Source of the DNA: an uncultured Pelagibacteraceae bacterium
GTDB lineage: Bacteria; Pseudomonadota; Alphaproteobacteria; Pelagibacterales; Pelagibacteraceae
Length of the DNA: 60,249 nt
Direction: 5' to 3'
Assembly: GCA_902538525.1 (NCBI GenBank)
Contig: CACBFA010000001.1
Location: 1-60,249, forward strand
Shown here: one piece after another, positions 35,488 through 48,871 of the stretch
How positions within the stretch are numbered: the stretch's first letter is position 1
Layout: each line of letters starts with the position of its first letter
Notes under the pieces: model-generated
What the model was told of the DNA's origin: nothing
Databases searched by the model: none
What the model saw: the letters and a program-made list of their open reading frames with translations, nothing else
Translations under genes and position numbers: made by a program

Positions 35488-37248
35488 ATGACTGTTTATT
35501 CTGCACCTGTGAAAGATATGATGTTCTTATTTGAACATCTAAAAGATAATAAAAATTATAACGAAATTGAAAAATATAAAGAAGTTACTTCTGATCTAGT
35601 AAAAGATATATTAGAGGAAGCTGCAAAAATTAATGAAGAAATGCTTCTTCCTTTAGCAAAAGTTGGAGATGAAAATCCTTGTGTCTATGAAAATGGAGTA
35701 GTTAGAACACCTCCAGGTTATAAAGAGGCATATTCAAAATTTATCGAAGATGGATGGGTATCTTTAACTTGTGATCCAAAATACGGTGGTCAAGGAATGC
35801 CGAAAACTGTAAGTGCTTTTTTTGATGAAATGCTTTCATCATCAAGTTTATCTTTTAAATTATATAGTGAATTAAGTATAGGTGCATACAATTGTATTTT
35901 GAGTCATGCAACTGAAGAAATTAAAAACACATATCTTCCTAAAATTGTTGAGGGTAAATGGAGTGGGACAATGTGTTTAACAGAACCTCAGTGTGGAACA
36001 GATTTAGGACTAATTAAAACAAAGGCAATTAAAAATGAAAATGGCACTTATAATATAAGTGGACAAAAAATTTTTATTACATCTGGTGATCATGATTTGA
36101 CTGAAAATATTATACACCTTGTTTTAGCAAGAACGCAGGACGCTCCAAAAGGAACGAAAGGGATAAGTTTATTTTTAGTACCAAAATATGAAATTAATGA
36201 AGACGGTTCAATTGGTCCAAGAAATGGAGTCAATACTGTTTCAATTGAATCAAAAATGGGTATTAAAGGTTCACCTGCATGTGTATTAAGTTTTGACGAT
36301 GCCAAAGGTTATATGATCGGACCAGAGAACAAAGGCTTAAATTCTATGTTTACAATGATGAACTTAGAAAGAATCGTTGTCGGCATACAAGGACTAGGTC
36401 TATCTGAAACAGCTTATCAAACTGCTTTAAGTTATTCGAAAGAGAGAAAGCAAGGTAAATCAAATAATAATTCTAATGGAGAAACAGATTTAATCATTAA
36501 GCATGCAGATATAAGAAGAAGTTTATTAAATATGAAGTCTATAATTGAGGGAGAAAGATCTTTATCTTTTTGGATGGCTCAGCAAGTAGATGTAAGCTTA
36601 AGTCATAGTTCGGAGGAAGTAAAAAAAGATGCATCGGATATTGTAGGTCTTATGACGCCTGTAATTAAGTCATTTTTTACAGATATGGGTATGGAAATAA
36701 CCAATGAAGCAATTCAGGTTTTTGGTGGATATGGTTATACAAAAGACCAAGGGATAGAACAATTATTTAGAGATAATAGAATTACACCTATTTATGAAGG
36801 AACTAATTCAGTGCAGGCAATTGATTTTGTATTTAGAAAAATAAGTCAGAAAAAAGTTTTTGATAATTTTATGAAATATGTAGAAACAGAAATTCAAGAT
36901 TGTTCAAAAGTAGATAAATTAAATGAACATGTAAAAAAAATATCTGAATTAAAAAATATATTGTCAGATTTCACTGACTGGATATCTCCTAATGGTAACA
37001 CACCAAAAGACGATATAAGCGCATCATGTAACGATTATTTAAGATTTTTTGGTTATTTTTGTCTTTCATTTATATGGCTAAAGACAATGAGAAAAAGCTA
37101 TGAAAATTTGGAAAATAATAAAGAGTTTTATGAAGATAAATTAAATACAGGAAATTACTATTTTGATAAAATTTTGCCTAGAGCTGAGAGCCATTATAAA
37201 TCTGCTATTTCTGGTAGTAAATATACTATGAGCGCAAAATTTAACTGA
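35488..37248 (+). CDS. dmdC: 3-methylmercaptopropionyl-CoA dehydrogenase (DmdC)
   Basis: The 586-residue acyl-CoA dehydrogenase of the long type has the N-terminal alpha-helical domain, the FAD/substrate segment MCLTEPQCGTDLGLIKTKA, SKMGIKGSPACVLSFDDA, and the catalytic glutamate segment RITPIYEGTNSVQAIDF, followed by the extra C-terminal domain of about 130 residues that marks the DmdC branch. It oxidises MMPA-CoA to methylthioacryloyl-CoA in DMSP demethylation. Its identity rests on its length and its position with dmdB and dmdA. The stop overlaps the dmdB start by one base. Confidence 0.88.
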   Translation: MTVYSAPVKDMMFLFEHLKDNKNYNEIEKYKEVTSDLVKDILEEAAKINEEMLLPLAKVGDENPCVYENGVVRTPPGYKEAYSKFIEDGWVSLTCDPKYGGQGMPKTVSAFFDEMLSSSSLSFKLYSELSIGAYNCILSHATEEIKNTYLPKIVEGKWSGTMCLTEPQCGTDLGLIKTKAIKNENGTYNISGQKIFITSGDHDLTENIIHLVLARTQDAPKGTKGISLFLVPKYEINEDGSIGPRNGVNTVSIESKMGIKGSPACVLSFDDAKGYMIGPENKGLNSMFTMMNLERIVVGIQGLGLSETAYQTALSYSKERKQGKSNNNSNGETDLIIKHADIRRSLLNMKSIIEGERSLSFWMAQQVDVSLSHSSEEVKKDASDIVGLMTPVIKSFFTDMGMEITNEAIQVFGGYGYTKDQGIEQLFRDNRITPIYEGTNSVQAIDFVFRKISQKKVFDNFMKYVETEIQDCSKVDKLNEHVKKISELKNILSDFTDWISPNGNTPKDDISASCNDYLRFFGYFCLSFIWLKTMRKSYENLENNKEFYEDKLNTGNYYFDKILPRAESHYKSAISGSKYTMSAKFN

Positions 37249-38876
37249 TGAACAAATATAATCAGAACTTAGATAAAAATCCTTCAAATTATGTCCCATT
37301 AACGCCGCTAAGCTTTCTAGAAAGAGCGAAAGACATTTATCCAAATTACGAAGCTTTAGTATATGAAACAAAATCTTTTACATGGACGGAAGTATTTAAC
37401 AGGTGTATCAAATTTGCAAGTGCACTAGAGAAAATTGGTATTGTTGAAGGAGATACAGTTTCAGTTATGACCTTTAACACTCCAGAGATTTTCGAGGCAC
37501 ATTATTCTGTTCCTATGACAGGAGCTGTTTTAAATACAATTAATTCAAGACTTGATGCAAAAACTGTTGCTTATATTTTAGAACACAGTGAAGCAAAAGT
37601 ATTAATAATAGATAGGCAATTACATGCTGTTGCAGAAAAGGCTTTATCAACTTTAAAGGACAAACCAATTGTAATTGATGTTCAAGACGATTTTGCAGAT
37701 CAATCCTTATTAAAAAAAATTGGAGATAGAGAATATGAGGAATTTTTAAATACTGGTGATGAAAATTATATTTGGAAAAAACCAAAGGATGAGTGGCAAG
37801 CAATTTCTTTAAGTTATACATCTGGAACAACTGGAAATCCAAAAGGTGTTGTTTATCATCATAGAGGTTCTTATTTAATGTCAACAGGTAGTGCCGTTGC
37901 TTGGAATATGCCAAATAGATTAAATTTTTTAACAGTTGTACCAATGTTCCACTGTAATGGATGGGGGTACCCGTGGACAATACCAATGTTAAATGGAAAA
38001 ACAGTTTGTTTAAGAGCTATTGATGTAAAAAAAATATTTGAATTAATTGAAAAGCATGACATTACCCATTTTGGAGGTGCACCTATTGTACTTAATATGA
38101 TAACAGGTGCATCACAAAATGATATCAAAGAATTAAAAAACAAAGTTTATGTTTTAACTGCTGGAGCACCACCCCCAAGTATAATTTTCAAAAAAATGAA
38201 AGCATTAGGATTTGAGGTAATGCACGTCTATGGTTTAACAGAAACATATGGACATGTTTTACAATGTGCTTGGAATGATGAATGGAATGGTTTTGAAGAA
38301 GATAAAATTAATGAAATTAAAGCAAGGCAAGGTGTGAGATTTCCAAACACAGAAGGAGTGGTTGTTTTAGATCCAGAAACTATGAAACCCGTGCCTAAGG
38401 ATGGAGAAACCATTGGCGAGATAATGATCAAAGGTAATGTTGTTATGAAAGGGTATTTTAAAGACAAACAGGCCACTGAAAAGGCTATGAAAGATGGATG
38501 GTTTCACTCTGGTGATTTGGCAGTTATTTATCCAGATGGATACATCAAGGTTAAAGATAGGTCGAAAGATATAATTATTTCAGGAGGAGAGAATATTTCT
38601 TCTATCGAAATCGAAAACACACTTTCTAAGCACCCAGCTGTTTCAATTGTTGCTGTAGTAGCAAAACCAGATGAGAAATGGGGAGAAGTTCCATGCGCAT
38701 TTATAGAGAAAGTGGCAGATAAAGAGACAAATGAAAAAGAATTAATCGATTTTTGTAGAGAAACTCTAGCAGGGTTCAAAATTCCAAAAAAAATAGACTT
38801 CTGTGAACTTCCAAAAACATCAACAGGCAAAATCCAAAAATTTGAATTAAGAAAAAGAGCTAAGGAACTTACTTAG
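37248..38876 (+). CDS. dmdB: 3-methylmercaptopropionate-CoA ligase (DmdB)
   Basis: The 542-residue AMP-forming ligase has ATP motif SYTSGTTGNPKGVVYHHRG, VYGLTETYG, GWFHSGDLAVIYPDGYIKV, RSKDIIISGGENISS and the C-terminal lysine loop KTSTGKIQKFELR. Medium-chain ligases of this branch include DmdB, which activates MMPA with CoA. Placement between dmdC (one-base overlap) and dmdA (65-base gap) supports the specific assignment. Without the neighbours it would be called a generic fatty-acyl-CoA synthetase. Confidence 0.88.
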   Translation: MNKYNQNLDKNPSNYVPLTPLSFLERAKDIYPNYEALVYETKSFTWTEVFNRCIKFASALEKIGIVEGDTVSVMTFNTPEIFEAHYSVPMTGAVLNTINSRLDAKTVAYILEHSEAKVLIIDRQLHAVAEKALSTLKDKPIVIDVQDDFADQSLLKKIGDREYEEFLNTGDENYIWKKPKDEWQAISLSYTSGTTGNPKGVVYHHRGSYLMSTGSAVAWNMPNRLNFLTVVPMFHCNGWGYPWTIPMLNGKTVCLRAIDVKKIFELIEKHDITHFGGAPIVLNMITGASQNDIKELKNKVYVLTAGAPPPSIIFKKMKALGFEVMHVYGLTETYGHVLQCAWNDEWNGFEEDKINEIKARQGVRFPNTEGVVVLDPETMKPVPKDGETIGEIMIKGNVVMKGYFKDKQATEKAMKDGWFHSGDLAVIYPDGYIKVKDRSKDIIISGGENISSIEIENTLSKHPAVSIVAVVAKPDEKWGEVPCAFIEKVADKETNEKELIDFCRETLAGFKIPKKIDFCELPKTSTGKIQKFELRKRAKELT

Positions 38877-38941
38877 ATTTCTTTCAAATAAACAACTTAC
38901 TTTCTTTACAAATAGATAAAAAGATGACACTAAGCTAAAAA

Positions 38942-40051
38942 ATGAAAAACTTTTCTATTGCAAAATCAAGAAGACTTAGAGGTACGCCTTATACATCAAG
39001 AATTGAAAAACAAGGTGTTACAGCTTACACAATATACAATCATATGTTGCTTCCTGCTGCATTTGGTTCTTTAGAAGACTCATATCATCATTTAAAAGAG
39101 CATGTTCAAGTTTGGGATGTGGCTGCTGAAAGACAAGTAGAGATTACTGGAAAAGATGCTGCAAAATTGGTTCAACTTATGACTTGTAGAGATCTTTCGA
39201 AATCAAAAGATGGAAGATGTTATTATTGTCCAATCATAGATGATAATGCTGGATTAATTAATGATCCAGTTGTTCTAAGATTTAATGAGAATAAATGGTG
39301 GGTTTCTATTGCAGATACGGATGTAATCTTATTTGCAAAAGGATTGGCAATTGGAAATAAATTTGATGTAAATATTATCGAACCCGAAGTTGACATTATG
39401 GCTGTGCAAGGGCCTAAATCTTTTAAATTGATGGAAAAAGTTTTTGGAGAAAAGATAACAAAATTAAAATTTTTTGGTTTTGATTATTTTGATTTTGCTG
39501 GAGCCAAACATTTAATTGCTCAATCAGGATGGTCTAAACAAGGTGGATATGAAATTTATGTAGAGAATAATGCTTCAGGTTTAAAACTATACGATCATCT
39601 ATTTGAAATTGGAGATGAGTTTAATATTAGAGCAGGATGTCCTAATTTAATTGAACGTATCGAAAGTGGATTACTTTCTCAAGGAAACGATATGGACAAT
39701 GGAGACAACCCATACGAATGTGGCTTTGATAAATATATTAATATTGATAGTGATGTTGAATTTTTAGGAAAAGAGAAATTAAAAAAAATAAAGTCTGAGG
39801 GAATTAAAAGAAAACTAATGGGTGTTAAAATTGATACTGATAAAATAAGCGTAACTGGTTCAATGAACTTAACAGATGAAAAAAATAATATAATTGGAGA
39901 ATTAAGATCAGGTTGTTACAATCCAACTTTTAAACAGGTAATTGGTATAGCTATGATAAAAAAACCATATTTTGAAGCAAAGCAAACATTCAAAATTGAT
40001 ATAAATGGTAATAGTTTTAACGGAACAGTTTGCCATTTACCTTTCATTTAG
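38942..40051 (+). CDS. dmdA: Dimethylsulfoniopropionate demethylase (DmdA)
   Basis: The 369-residue GcvT-fold protein is close to the characterised Pelagibacter ubique DmdA, including the N-terminal [48 protein letters not shown], and [15 protein letters not shown]. It transfers a methyl group from DMSP to tetrahydrofolate, giving methylmercaptopropionate and 5-methyl-THF. This is a hallmark of SAR11 and marine Roseobacter and supports the taxonomic call. It has no clear Shine-Dalgarno sequence. The 65-base gap before it is the largest inside the dmd cluster, so it may have its own promoter. Confidence 0.96.
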   Translation: MKNFSIAKSRRLRGTPYTSRIEKQGVTAYTIYNHMLLPAAFGSLEDSYHHLKEHVQVWDVAAERQVEITGKDAAKLVQLMTCRDLSKSKDGRCYYCPIIDDNAGLINDPVVLRFNENKWWVSIADTDVILFAKGLAIGNKFDVNIIEPEVDIMAVQGPKSFKLMEKVFGEKITKLKFFGFDYFDFAGAKHLIAQSGWSKQGGYEIYVENNASGLKLYDHLFEIGDEFNIRAGCPNLIERIESGLLSQGNDMDNGDNPYECGFDKYINIDSDVEFLGKEKLKKIKSEGIKRKLMGVKIDTDKISVTGSMNLTDEKNNIIGELRSGCYNPTFKQVIGIAMIKKPYFEAKQTFKIDINGNSFNGTVCHLPFI

Positions 40052-40065
40052 TATAAATCTTTAAA

Positions 40066-41076
40066 ATGACTAATATAGCTATCATCGGTGCAACCGGTAA
40101 TGTTGGAAGAAAGACACTAGAAGTTATAGAAAAAAAGGATATTAAATTTAATAACCTTTTTTTAGTAGCTTCTTCTAATAGTGCTGGAAAAAAAATAAGT
40201 TTTAAGGGCAAAGATTATGAAGTTCATGATCTTGAAAAATACGATTTTTCAAATGCAAATATAACTTTTTTTGCAGCAGGTGGTAAAATTGCAGAACAAT
40301 ATGCAGAAAGTGCAGCAAAATTAACAACTGTAATTGATAATTCCAGTTTTTTTAGAATGGATCCTGACGTTCCACTTATTGTACCTCAAGTGAATGCAGA
40401 AAAAATTAATGAAATGAAAAAAAATATTGTGGCAAATCCTAACTGCTCAACAGCTCAGTTAGTATTAGCTCTTAAACCATTACATGATTTATATAAAATA
40501 AAAAGAGTAATAGTTTCCACCTATCAATCTGTTTCTGGAGGCGGAAAAGCACCTATGGATGAATTGATTGAACAAACTAAATCTTATCTTGATGGAAATT
40601 CTGTTGAATCTAAAAATTTTACTAAACAAATAGCTTTCAATATCATTCCTCACATTGATGTTTTTTCGGATGATGGATACACAAAAGAAGAATTGAAAAT
40701 GACTAATGAAACAAAAAAAATACTGGACAATAATATAGAGCTAACAGCTACGTGCGTTAGAATTCCTGTTCTTGTATCACATTCAGAATCAGTAAATATA
40801 GAGTTTGAAAATCCTTATTCTCTAGAACAAATCAGAGAAGCATTAAATAATGCTGATGGTTGTAGAGTTATAGATAAAAGAGAAAATGGAGGATATAGTA
40901 CACCAATAGAAGCAACTGGTAGTGATGAAACATTTATCTCAAGAATTAGAGATGATAAAACAAAAGAGAATTCAATTAATTTGTGGATCGTTTCAGATAA
41001 CCTATTAAGAGGCGCCGCATTAAATTCTGTTGAAATTGCAGAAACAATAATGAAAGCAAATCAAAATGGAAAATAA
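40066..41076 (+). CDS. asd: Aspartate-semialdehyde dehydrogenase
   Basis: The 336-residue protein has NADP motif IIGATGNVGRKTLEVIE, the nucleophile cysteine in NPNCSTAQLVLAL, and STYQSVSGGGKAPMDEL. It makes aspartate semialdehyde for lysine, threonine and methionine synthesis. It lies 14 bases after dmdA and overlaps sdhC by 11 bases. Confidence 0.95.
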   Translation: MTNIAIIGATGNVGRKTLEVIEKKDIKFNNLFLVASSNSAGKKISFKGKDYEVHDLEKYDFSNANITFFAAGGKIAEQYAESAAKLTTVIDNSSFFRMDPDVPLIVPQVNAEKINEMKKNIVANPNCSTAQLVLALKPLHDLYKIKRVIVSTYQSVSGGGKAPMDELIEQTKSYLDGNSVESKNFTKQIAFNIIPHIDVFSDDGYTKEELKMTNETKKILDNNIELTATCVRIPVLVSHSESVNIEFENPYSLEQIREALNNADGCRVIDKRENGGYSTPIEATGSDETFISRIRDDKTKENSINLWIVSDNLLRGAALNSVEIAETIMKANQNGK

Positions 41077-41446
41077 TCCTTTATCTCCTCATATTCAAAT
41101 TTATAGATGGCATGTTTCATCTTTAGTTTCAATATCTCATAGAATTACAGGAATAATAAATATATTAGCAATAACTTTAATTTGTATCTTTTTTATTTTT
41201 TTTTCATTTAGCGAAGGAAGTCATGAATTTATAAAATTATTCCTCCAATCTATTATTGGGAAATTTTTCATTTTGGGTATTACATGGTCTTTTAGTTTTC
41301 AAATCTTAAGTGAGATAAGACATTTAATTATGGATTTTGGTTATGGATTTGAGTTAAAAACCACAAAAATTACTGGCTTAATTGTAATATTTGGATCTTT
41401 TATATTAACCGTTTCAATTTATTTAATAGGACGAAATTTATTTTAA
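41066..41446 (+). CDS. sdhC: Succinate dehydrogenase cytochrome b556 subunit
   Basis: The 126-residue membrane protein has the family opening PLSPHIQIYRWHVSSLVSISHRITGI (with the SHRITG quinone/haem region), three hydrophobic helices, and the haem-ligand His in ILSEIRHLIMDFGYG. It anchors complex II. It overlaps asd by 11 bases and sdhD by one base. Confidence 0.95.
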   Translation: MENNPLSPHIQIYRWHVSSLVSISHRITGIINILAITLICIFFIFFSFSEGSHEFIKLFLQSIIGKFFILGITWSFSFQILSEIRHLIMDFGYGFELKTTKITGLIVIFGSFILTVSIYLIGRNLF

Positions 41447-41775
41447 TGAGAGCAGTAACAAAAAAATGGGTATTCTTAAAAGTGAGTTCTCTCATATTAG
41501 TACCTTTGATGTTATGGTTTGCTTTAAATTTGGTTAGTATTTATGACAAAAGCTACTTAGAGATATTAACTTTTCTAACTTCTCAACCTTCAAAGTTTAT
41601 ATTTAGTCTTTTTCTTATTTTTGCTTACTTTTTCTCGGCATTAAGCATCAGCGAGGTTTTTGAAGACTATATTAAAGATGAAAAAATCAAAAATGCCGCA
41701 AACAAAGCTTTAAATTTTTTTGCTATAACAATTCCTTTAATTACAATATTTGCGGTATTTAAACTAACTATATGA
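41446..41775 (+). CDS. sdhD: Succinate dehydrogenase hydrophobic membrane anchor subunit
   Basis: The 109-residue protein has three hydrophobic segments and an acidic loop ([13 protein letters not shown]) that matches the SdhD region next to the haem. Sequence conservation is weak, as usual for this subunit, and the operon position is the main support. It overlaps sdhC by one base and sdhA by four (ATGA). Confidence 0.9.
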   Translation: MRAVTKKWVFLKVSSLILVPLMLWFALNLVSIYDKSYLEILTFLTSQPSKFIFSLFLIFAYFFSALSISEVFEDYIKDEKIKNAANKALNFFAITIPLITIFAVFKLTI

Positions 41776-43547
41776 AATCTTATAATATCATAGATCATGA
41801 ATACGATGTCGTTGTCCTTGGTGCTGGAGGTTCTGGCCTAAGAGCTGCAGTTGGCTTAAGTGAAGCTGGATTAAAAACTGCATGCATTTCTAAAGTCTTT
41901 CCAACCAGAAGTCATACATCAGCTGCCCAAGGTGGAATTTCAGCAGCCCTTGGAAACATGGGAGAAGACGATTGGCGTTGGCATATGTACGATACTGTAA
42001 AAGGAGCAGATTGGTTAGGCGATCAAGATAGTATTGAATATTTGTGTAAGGAAGCTCCAAAAGCAGTACTAGAATTAGAAAAGTATGGTGTTCCTTTTAG
42101 TAGAACAGAAGACGGAAAAATCTATCAAAGACCATTTGGAGGAATGACAAAAAATTATGGAAATGGAATTGTACAAAGAACTTGTGCTGCAGCAGACAGA
42201 ACTGGTCATGCAATTCTTCATACATTGTATGGTCAAGCACTTAAACATAATACAGAATTTTTTATTGAATATTTTGCATTAGACTTAATTATGAAAGATG
42301 GGCAATGCAAAGGTTTAATTGCTTGGAATTTAAATGATGGAACAATTCATCGTTTTAGATCTCACATAACAATTATAGCCACAGGGGGATATGGGAAAGT
42401 GTATTACTCAGCAACATCCGCACATACTTGTACTGGTGATGGTAATGCAATGGTATTAAGAGCTGGATTACCTCTTCAAGATATGGAGTTTGTACAATTT
42501 CACCCAACAGGAATATATGGACATGGAACACTTATTTCTGAAGGTGTAAGGGGTGAAGGTGGATATTTGGTAAACTCTAAAGGTGAGAGATTTATGGAGA
42601 GATATGCTCCTAACGCTAAAGATCTTGCATCAAGAGATGTAGTTAGCAGATCAATGTCAATTGAAATCAATGAGGGAAGAGGTGTTGGTAAAGATCAAGA
42701 CCATGTTCATTTATATTTAAGTCATTTAGATAAAAAAGTTATTGAAGAAAGATTGCCAGGCATCACAGAAGCAGCAAGATTATTTGCAAATGTAGATGTA
42801 ACTAAAGAACCAATACCAGTTGTTCCAACTGTTCATTATAATATGGGTGGTATACCAACAAATTATAAAGCTGAAGTTTTAACAGTAAATGGATCTCAAA
42901 AAACAGTCCCAGGCTTGATGGCGATTGGTGAGGCCGCATGCGTATCTGTGCATGGAGCAAATAGATTAGGTTCAAATTCACTAATTGATTTGGTTGTTTT
43001 TGGGAGAGCTGCAGCTAAGAGAGCAGCGGAATTAGTAAAACCTGGTACGCCTCACGAAGAAGTTAGTGAAAGCGAAACTGAAAAATGTCTAAATAGATTT
43101 GATAAACTGAGGTATGCAGAGGGAGATAATGGAACTGCTGAACTTAGACTGGCGATGCAAAAAACAATGCAGTCTAAATGCGCTGTATTTAGAACTGAAA
43201 AGAATCTTAAAGAGGGCGTAGATGAGATCAGAAAAACCTATGACGGCATGGAATCGATTTCTGTTAAAGATAAATCGTTGGTATTCAATACTGATTTAGT
43301 TGAGACTTTAGAATTTGATAATTTAATTAGACAAGCGATAACAACTGTAGATTCTGCATATCACAGAAAAGAAAGCAGAGGAGCTCATGCTCGTGAAGAT
43401 TATCCGAAAAGAAATGATGAAAAATTTATGAAACATACATTATCTTGGTGTGATGGAAAAAATACTAAAATTGAATACAGAGATGTACACACTTCAACAT
43501 TAACAAATGAAGTCCAATATTTTCCTCCACAAGAAAGAGTGTATTAA
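41772..43547 (+). CDS. sdhA: Succinate dehydrogenase flavoprotein subunit
   Basis: The 591-residue protein has the FAD motif [20 protein letters not shown], the FAD-linked His segment [17 protein letters not shown], the substrate region [11 protein letters not shown], and the C-terminal [11 protein letters not shown]. It oxidises succinate to fumarate on the cytoplasmic side of complex II. Its stop overlaps sdhB by one base. Confidence 0.97.
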   Translation: MKSYNIIDHEYDVVVLGAGGSGLRAAVGLSEAGLKTACISKVFPTRSHTSAAQGGISAALGNMGEDDWRWHMYDTVKGADWLGDQDSIEYLCKEAPKAVLELEKYGVPFSRTEDGKIYQRPFGGMTKNYGNGIVQRTCAAADRTGHAILHTLYGQALKHNTEFFIEYFALDLIMKDGQCKGLIAWNLNDGTIHRFRSHITIIATGGYGKVYYSATSAHTCTGDGNAMVLRAGLPLQDMEFVQFHPTGIYGHGTLISEGVRGEGGYLVNSKGERFMERYAPNAKDLASRDVVSRSMSIEINEGRGVGKDQDHVHLYLSHLDKKVIEERLPGITEAARLFANVDVTKEPIPVVPTVHYNMGGIPTNYKAEVLTVNGSQKTVPGLMAIGEAACVSVHGANRLGSNSLIDLVVFGRAAAKRAAELVKPGTPHEEVSESETEKCLNRFDKLRYAEGDNGTAELRLAMQKTMQSKCAVFRTEKNLKEGVDEIRKTYDGMESISVKDKSLVFNTDLVETLEFDNLIRQAITTVDSAYHRKESRGAHAREDYPKRNDEKFMKHTLSWCDGKNTKIEYRDVHTSTLTNEVQYFPPQERVY

Positions 43548-44320
43548 TGGTTCAATTAAATTTACCACAAAACTCAAAAATTAATAAAGGTAAATATTTT
43601 AAAGACAAAACTGGTTCAAAGAATATTAGAAAAGTCAATGTTTATAGATGGGATCCAACCACTGGAGATAACCCAAGGATAGACACATATGAAGTAGATA
43701 TGGACAATTGTCCATCTAAAGTTTTAGATATACTAAATAAAATTAAAAACGAAATTGATCCAACACTTGCATATAGAAGATCTTGTGCGCATGGAGTTTG
43801 TGGTTCATGTGCAATGAATATGGGTGGAAAAAATGGTCTTGCATGTACTAAGCCACATGCAGAAATTAAGGGAGATATAGATATATATCCTTTGCCTCAC
43901 TTAAAAGTAAAAAAAGATTTAATAGGAGACTTAAGTGGACTATATAAACAATACCAATCCATTGAACCTTGGTTAAAAAATAATTCAAAAAGTGAAACAA
44001 CAGAAATTCATCAATCTCCAGAAGATAGAGCTAAACTTGATGGAGCTTATGAATGTATAATGTGCGCTTGTTGTTCTACTTCATGTCCTAGTTATTGGTG
44101 GAACGGTGATAAGTATTTAGGTCCTGCAGTTTTATTACAAGCTTATAGATGGATAATGGATAGCAGAGACGAAGATAGAAAGGAAAGACTTCAAAAGGTT
44201 GCAGATGAACTTAAGCTTTATAGATGCCATACGATTTTGAACTGCACTAACGCATGTCCAAAAGGATTAAATCCAGCAAAAGCTATTGCTGAGATAAAGA
44301 AAATGCTTGCAACCACATAA
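43547..44320 (+). CDS. sdhB: Succinate dehydrogenase iron-sulfur subunit
   Basis: The 257-residue protein has three cluster motifs: [12 protein letters not shown] ([2Fe-2S]), [11 protein letters not shown] ([4Fe-4S]) and [17 protein letters not shown] ([3Fe-4S]). It carries electrons from the flavin to quinone. It is followed 20 bases later by mmsA. Confidence 0.97.
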   Translation: MVQLNLPQNSKINKGKYFKDKTGSKNIRKVNVYRWDPTTGDNPRIDTYEVDMDNCPSKVLDILNKIKNEIDPTLAYRRSCAHGVCGSCAMNMGGKNGLACTKPHAEIKGDIDIYPLPHLKVKKDLIGDLSGLYKQYQSIEPWLKNNSKSETTEIHQSPEDRAKLDGAYECIMCACCSTSCPSYWWNGDKYLGPAVLLQAYRWIMDSRDEDRKERLQKVADELKLYRCHTILNCTNACPKGLNPAKAIAEIKKMLATT

Positions 44321-44340
44321 TTACTTATTTAAATACATCC

Positions 44341-46801
<2,461 letters not shown>

Positions 46802-46804
46802 TTA

Positions 46805-47965
46805 ATGAATATTCACGAACACCAAGCAAAGAATATACTTAGAAAATATGGAGCTAAAGTTCCGGATGGAGTTTATGCTCTAGATGTAAATGAATTATTG
46901 GAAAAAGCTAAAAATCTTAAAACTGATAAATATGTGTTGAAAGCACAAATTCATGCTGGAGGCAGAGGTAAAGCTGGTGGAGTTAAAATAGTAAATGATT
47001 TAAAAAGTCTTGAAATAGAGGCAAAATCCTTGCTTGGAAAAAAATTAATCACTCATCAGACAGGACCTAGTGGAAGAATTGTTAAAAGATTATATGTCGA
47101 AGTTTCATCTAACATTGATAAAGAATTTTATTTGTCTTGCGTTGTAGATCGTGCAAGCTCAAAGATAGCTTTTATCTCAAGTGATCAAGGGGGTATGGAT
47201 ATAGAAGAAGTCGCAATCAAATCTCCTGAGAAAATTTTAACAACAAAAGTAGACTTAGATAACGAAATATCTGATGAAAATTGTACTAAAATAATAAGTA
47301 TTTTTAATCTAGATGAAGAAACAAAAGAGCAAGGAATTAGTCTAATCAAGTCCATATACAAATTATTTATAGAAACGGATGCTAATTTAATTGAAATTAA
47401 TCCTTTAATTTTAACAAAAGAAAAAGAGTTGATTTGTTTAGATGCAAAAATGAATTTTGATGGAAATGCTTTATTCAGACATCCAGAACTAATTGAGTTG
47501 AGAGACCTCAATGAAGAAGAAGAAACAGAGATAGAAGCTAGCAAGCATGATTTAGCATATATTAAACTTGATGGAACAATTGGATGCATGGTTAATGGAG
47601 CTGGACTTGCAATGGCAACTATGGACATAATTAAATTATATGGAAAGGAACCAGCAAATTTTTTAGATGTTGGTGGTGGGGCTTCTAAAGAAAAAGTTGC
47701 AGCTGCTTTTAAAATAATTTTATCAGATAAAAATGTTAAAGGAATATTGATTAATATTTTTGGCGGAATAATGAGATGTGATGTTCTTGCCCAAGGTGTT
47801 GTGGATGCTGCAAAAGAAATAAAAATGAATGTTCCTTTAGTTGTAAGATTAGCCGGAACAAATTTTGAAGAGGGAAAAAAAATACTTGATAATTCAGGTC
47901 TTGAGTTAATTTCTGCATCTGATTTATCAGATGCTGCTAAAAAAATTGTAGAGGCTATTAAATAA
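46805..47965 (+). CDS. sucC: Succinyl-CoA synthetase, beta subunit
   Basis: The 386-residue ATP-grasp protein opens [21 protein letters not shown]. It has [45 protein letters not shown], and the C-terminal [17 protein letters not shown]. It makes ATP or GTP from succinyl-CoA with SucD. It directly abuts sucD. A long antisense reading frame over its 3' half is a codon-use shadow. Confidence 0.96.
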   Translation: MNIHEHQAKNILRKYGAKVPDGVYALDVNELLEKAKNLKTDKYVLKAQIHAGGRGKAGGVKIVNDLKSLEIEAKSLLGKKLITHQTGPSGRIVKRLYVEVSSNIDKEFYLSCVVDRASSKIAFISSDQGGMDIEEVAIKSPEKILTTKVDLDNEISDENCTKIISIFNLDEETKEQGISLIKSIYKLFIETDANLIEINPLILTKEKELICLDAKMNFDGNALFRHPELIELRDLNEEEETEIEASKHDLAYIKLDGTIGCMVNGAGLAMATMDIIKLYGKEPANFLDVGGGASKEKVAAAFKIILSDKNVKGILINIFGGIMRCDVLAQGVVDAAKEIKMNVPLVVRLAGTNFEEGKKILDNSGLELISASDLSDAAKKIVEAIK

Positions 47966-48841
47966 ATGTCAGTTTTAGTTAATAAAAACACAAAGTTAAT
48001 TTGCCAAGGTTTTACGGGTAGTCACGGAACTTTTCATTCAGAACAAGCAATTAAATATGGAACAAATTTGGTCGGAGGAGTTACACCAAAAAAAGGTGGT
48101 CAAACTCATCTAGATAGACCAGTATTTAATACAGTAAAGGAAGCAGTCGATAAAACTGGTGCCAACGCAACTATGATTTATGTTCCTGCGAAATTTGCAT
48201 CTGCAGCAATCATAGAGGCCATTGAAGCTAACTTAGAATTAATCGTTTGTATCACTGAGGGTATACCAGTTCTTGATATGATTAAGGTCAAAAAAAAGTT
48301 ACTTAATTCGAAATCAAGATTAATCGGTCCCAATTGTCCAGGGATAATTACTCCTGATGAATGCAAGATCGGAATAATGCCAGGAAATATACATAAAAAG
48401 GGTTCTGTTGGTATTGTATCAAGATCCGGAACTTTGACCTACGAGGCTGTCGCACAAACTACTGAGAATGATTTGGGCCAATCAACATGTATAGGTATAG
48501 GTGGTGATCCAATAAATGGCACAAATTTTATTGATTGTTTAGATTTATTTTTAAAAGATGATGAAACTAAATCAATTTTAATGATTGGTGAAATAGGAGG
48601 ATCAGCCGAAGAAGAAGCAGCTGAATTTGTAAAAAATCATGACATAAAAAAACCCATGGTTGGTTTTATTGCAGGAGTTACAGCACCACCGGGTAGAAGA
48701 ATGGGACATGCAGGGGCCATAATATCAGGTGGTAAAGGTGGGGCCAAAGATAAAATCAAAAAAATGGAAGATTGTGGCATAGAAGTAGCCACATCACCTT
48801 CAGAAATTGGAAAAACATTGTTAAATAAATTGTCCAATTGA
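47966..48841 (+). CDS. sucD: Succinyl-CoA synthetase, alpha subunit
   Basis: The 291-residue protein has the CoA-binding [37 protein letters not shown], and the phosphorylated His in [16 protein letters not shown]. It starts on the base after the sucC stop. A 30-base gap separates it from sucA. Confidence 0.96.
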   Translation: MSVLVNKNTKLICQGFTGSHGTFHSEQAIKYGTNLVGGVTPKKGGQTHLDRPVFNTVKEAVDKTGANATMIYVPAKFASAAIIEAIEANLELIVCITEGIPVLDMIKVKKKLLNSKSRLIGPNCPGIITPDECKIGIMPGNIHKKGSVGIVSRSGTLTYEAVAQTTENDLGQSTCIGIGGDPINGTNFIDCLDLFLKDDETKSILMIGEIGGSAEEEAAEFVKNHDIKKPMVGFIAGVTAPPGRRMGHAGAIISGGKGGAKDKIKKMEDCGIEVATSPSEIGKTLLNKLSN

Positions 48842-48871
48842 AAACAAAATTTAGTATTATAATAAAATAAA

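Noticed and set aside
37540-37986. 148-residue minus-strand open frame
   Set aside because: It is antisense to dmdB, which is fully supported by motifs; the translation is Leu/His/Gln-rich nonsense.
47185-47991. 268-residue open frame on the minus strand
   Set aside because: It lies entirely over sucC and the start of sucD; it is a codon-use shadow with low-complexity Ser/Ile-rich translation.
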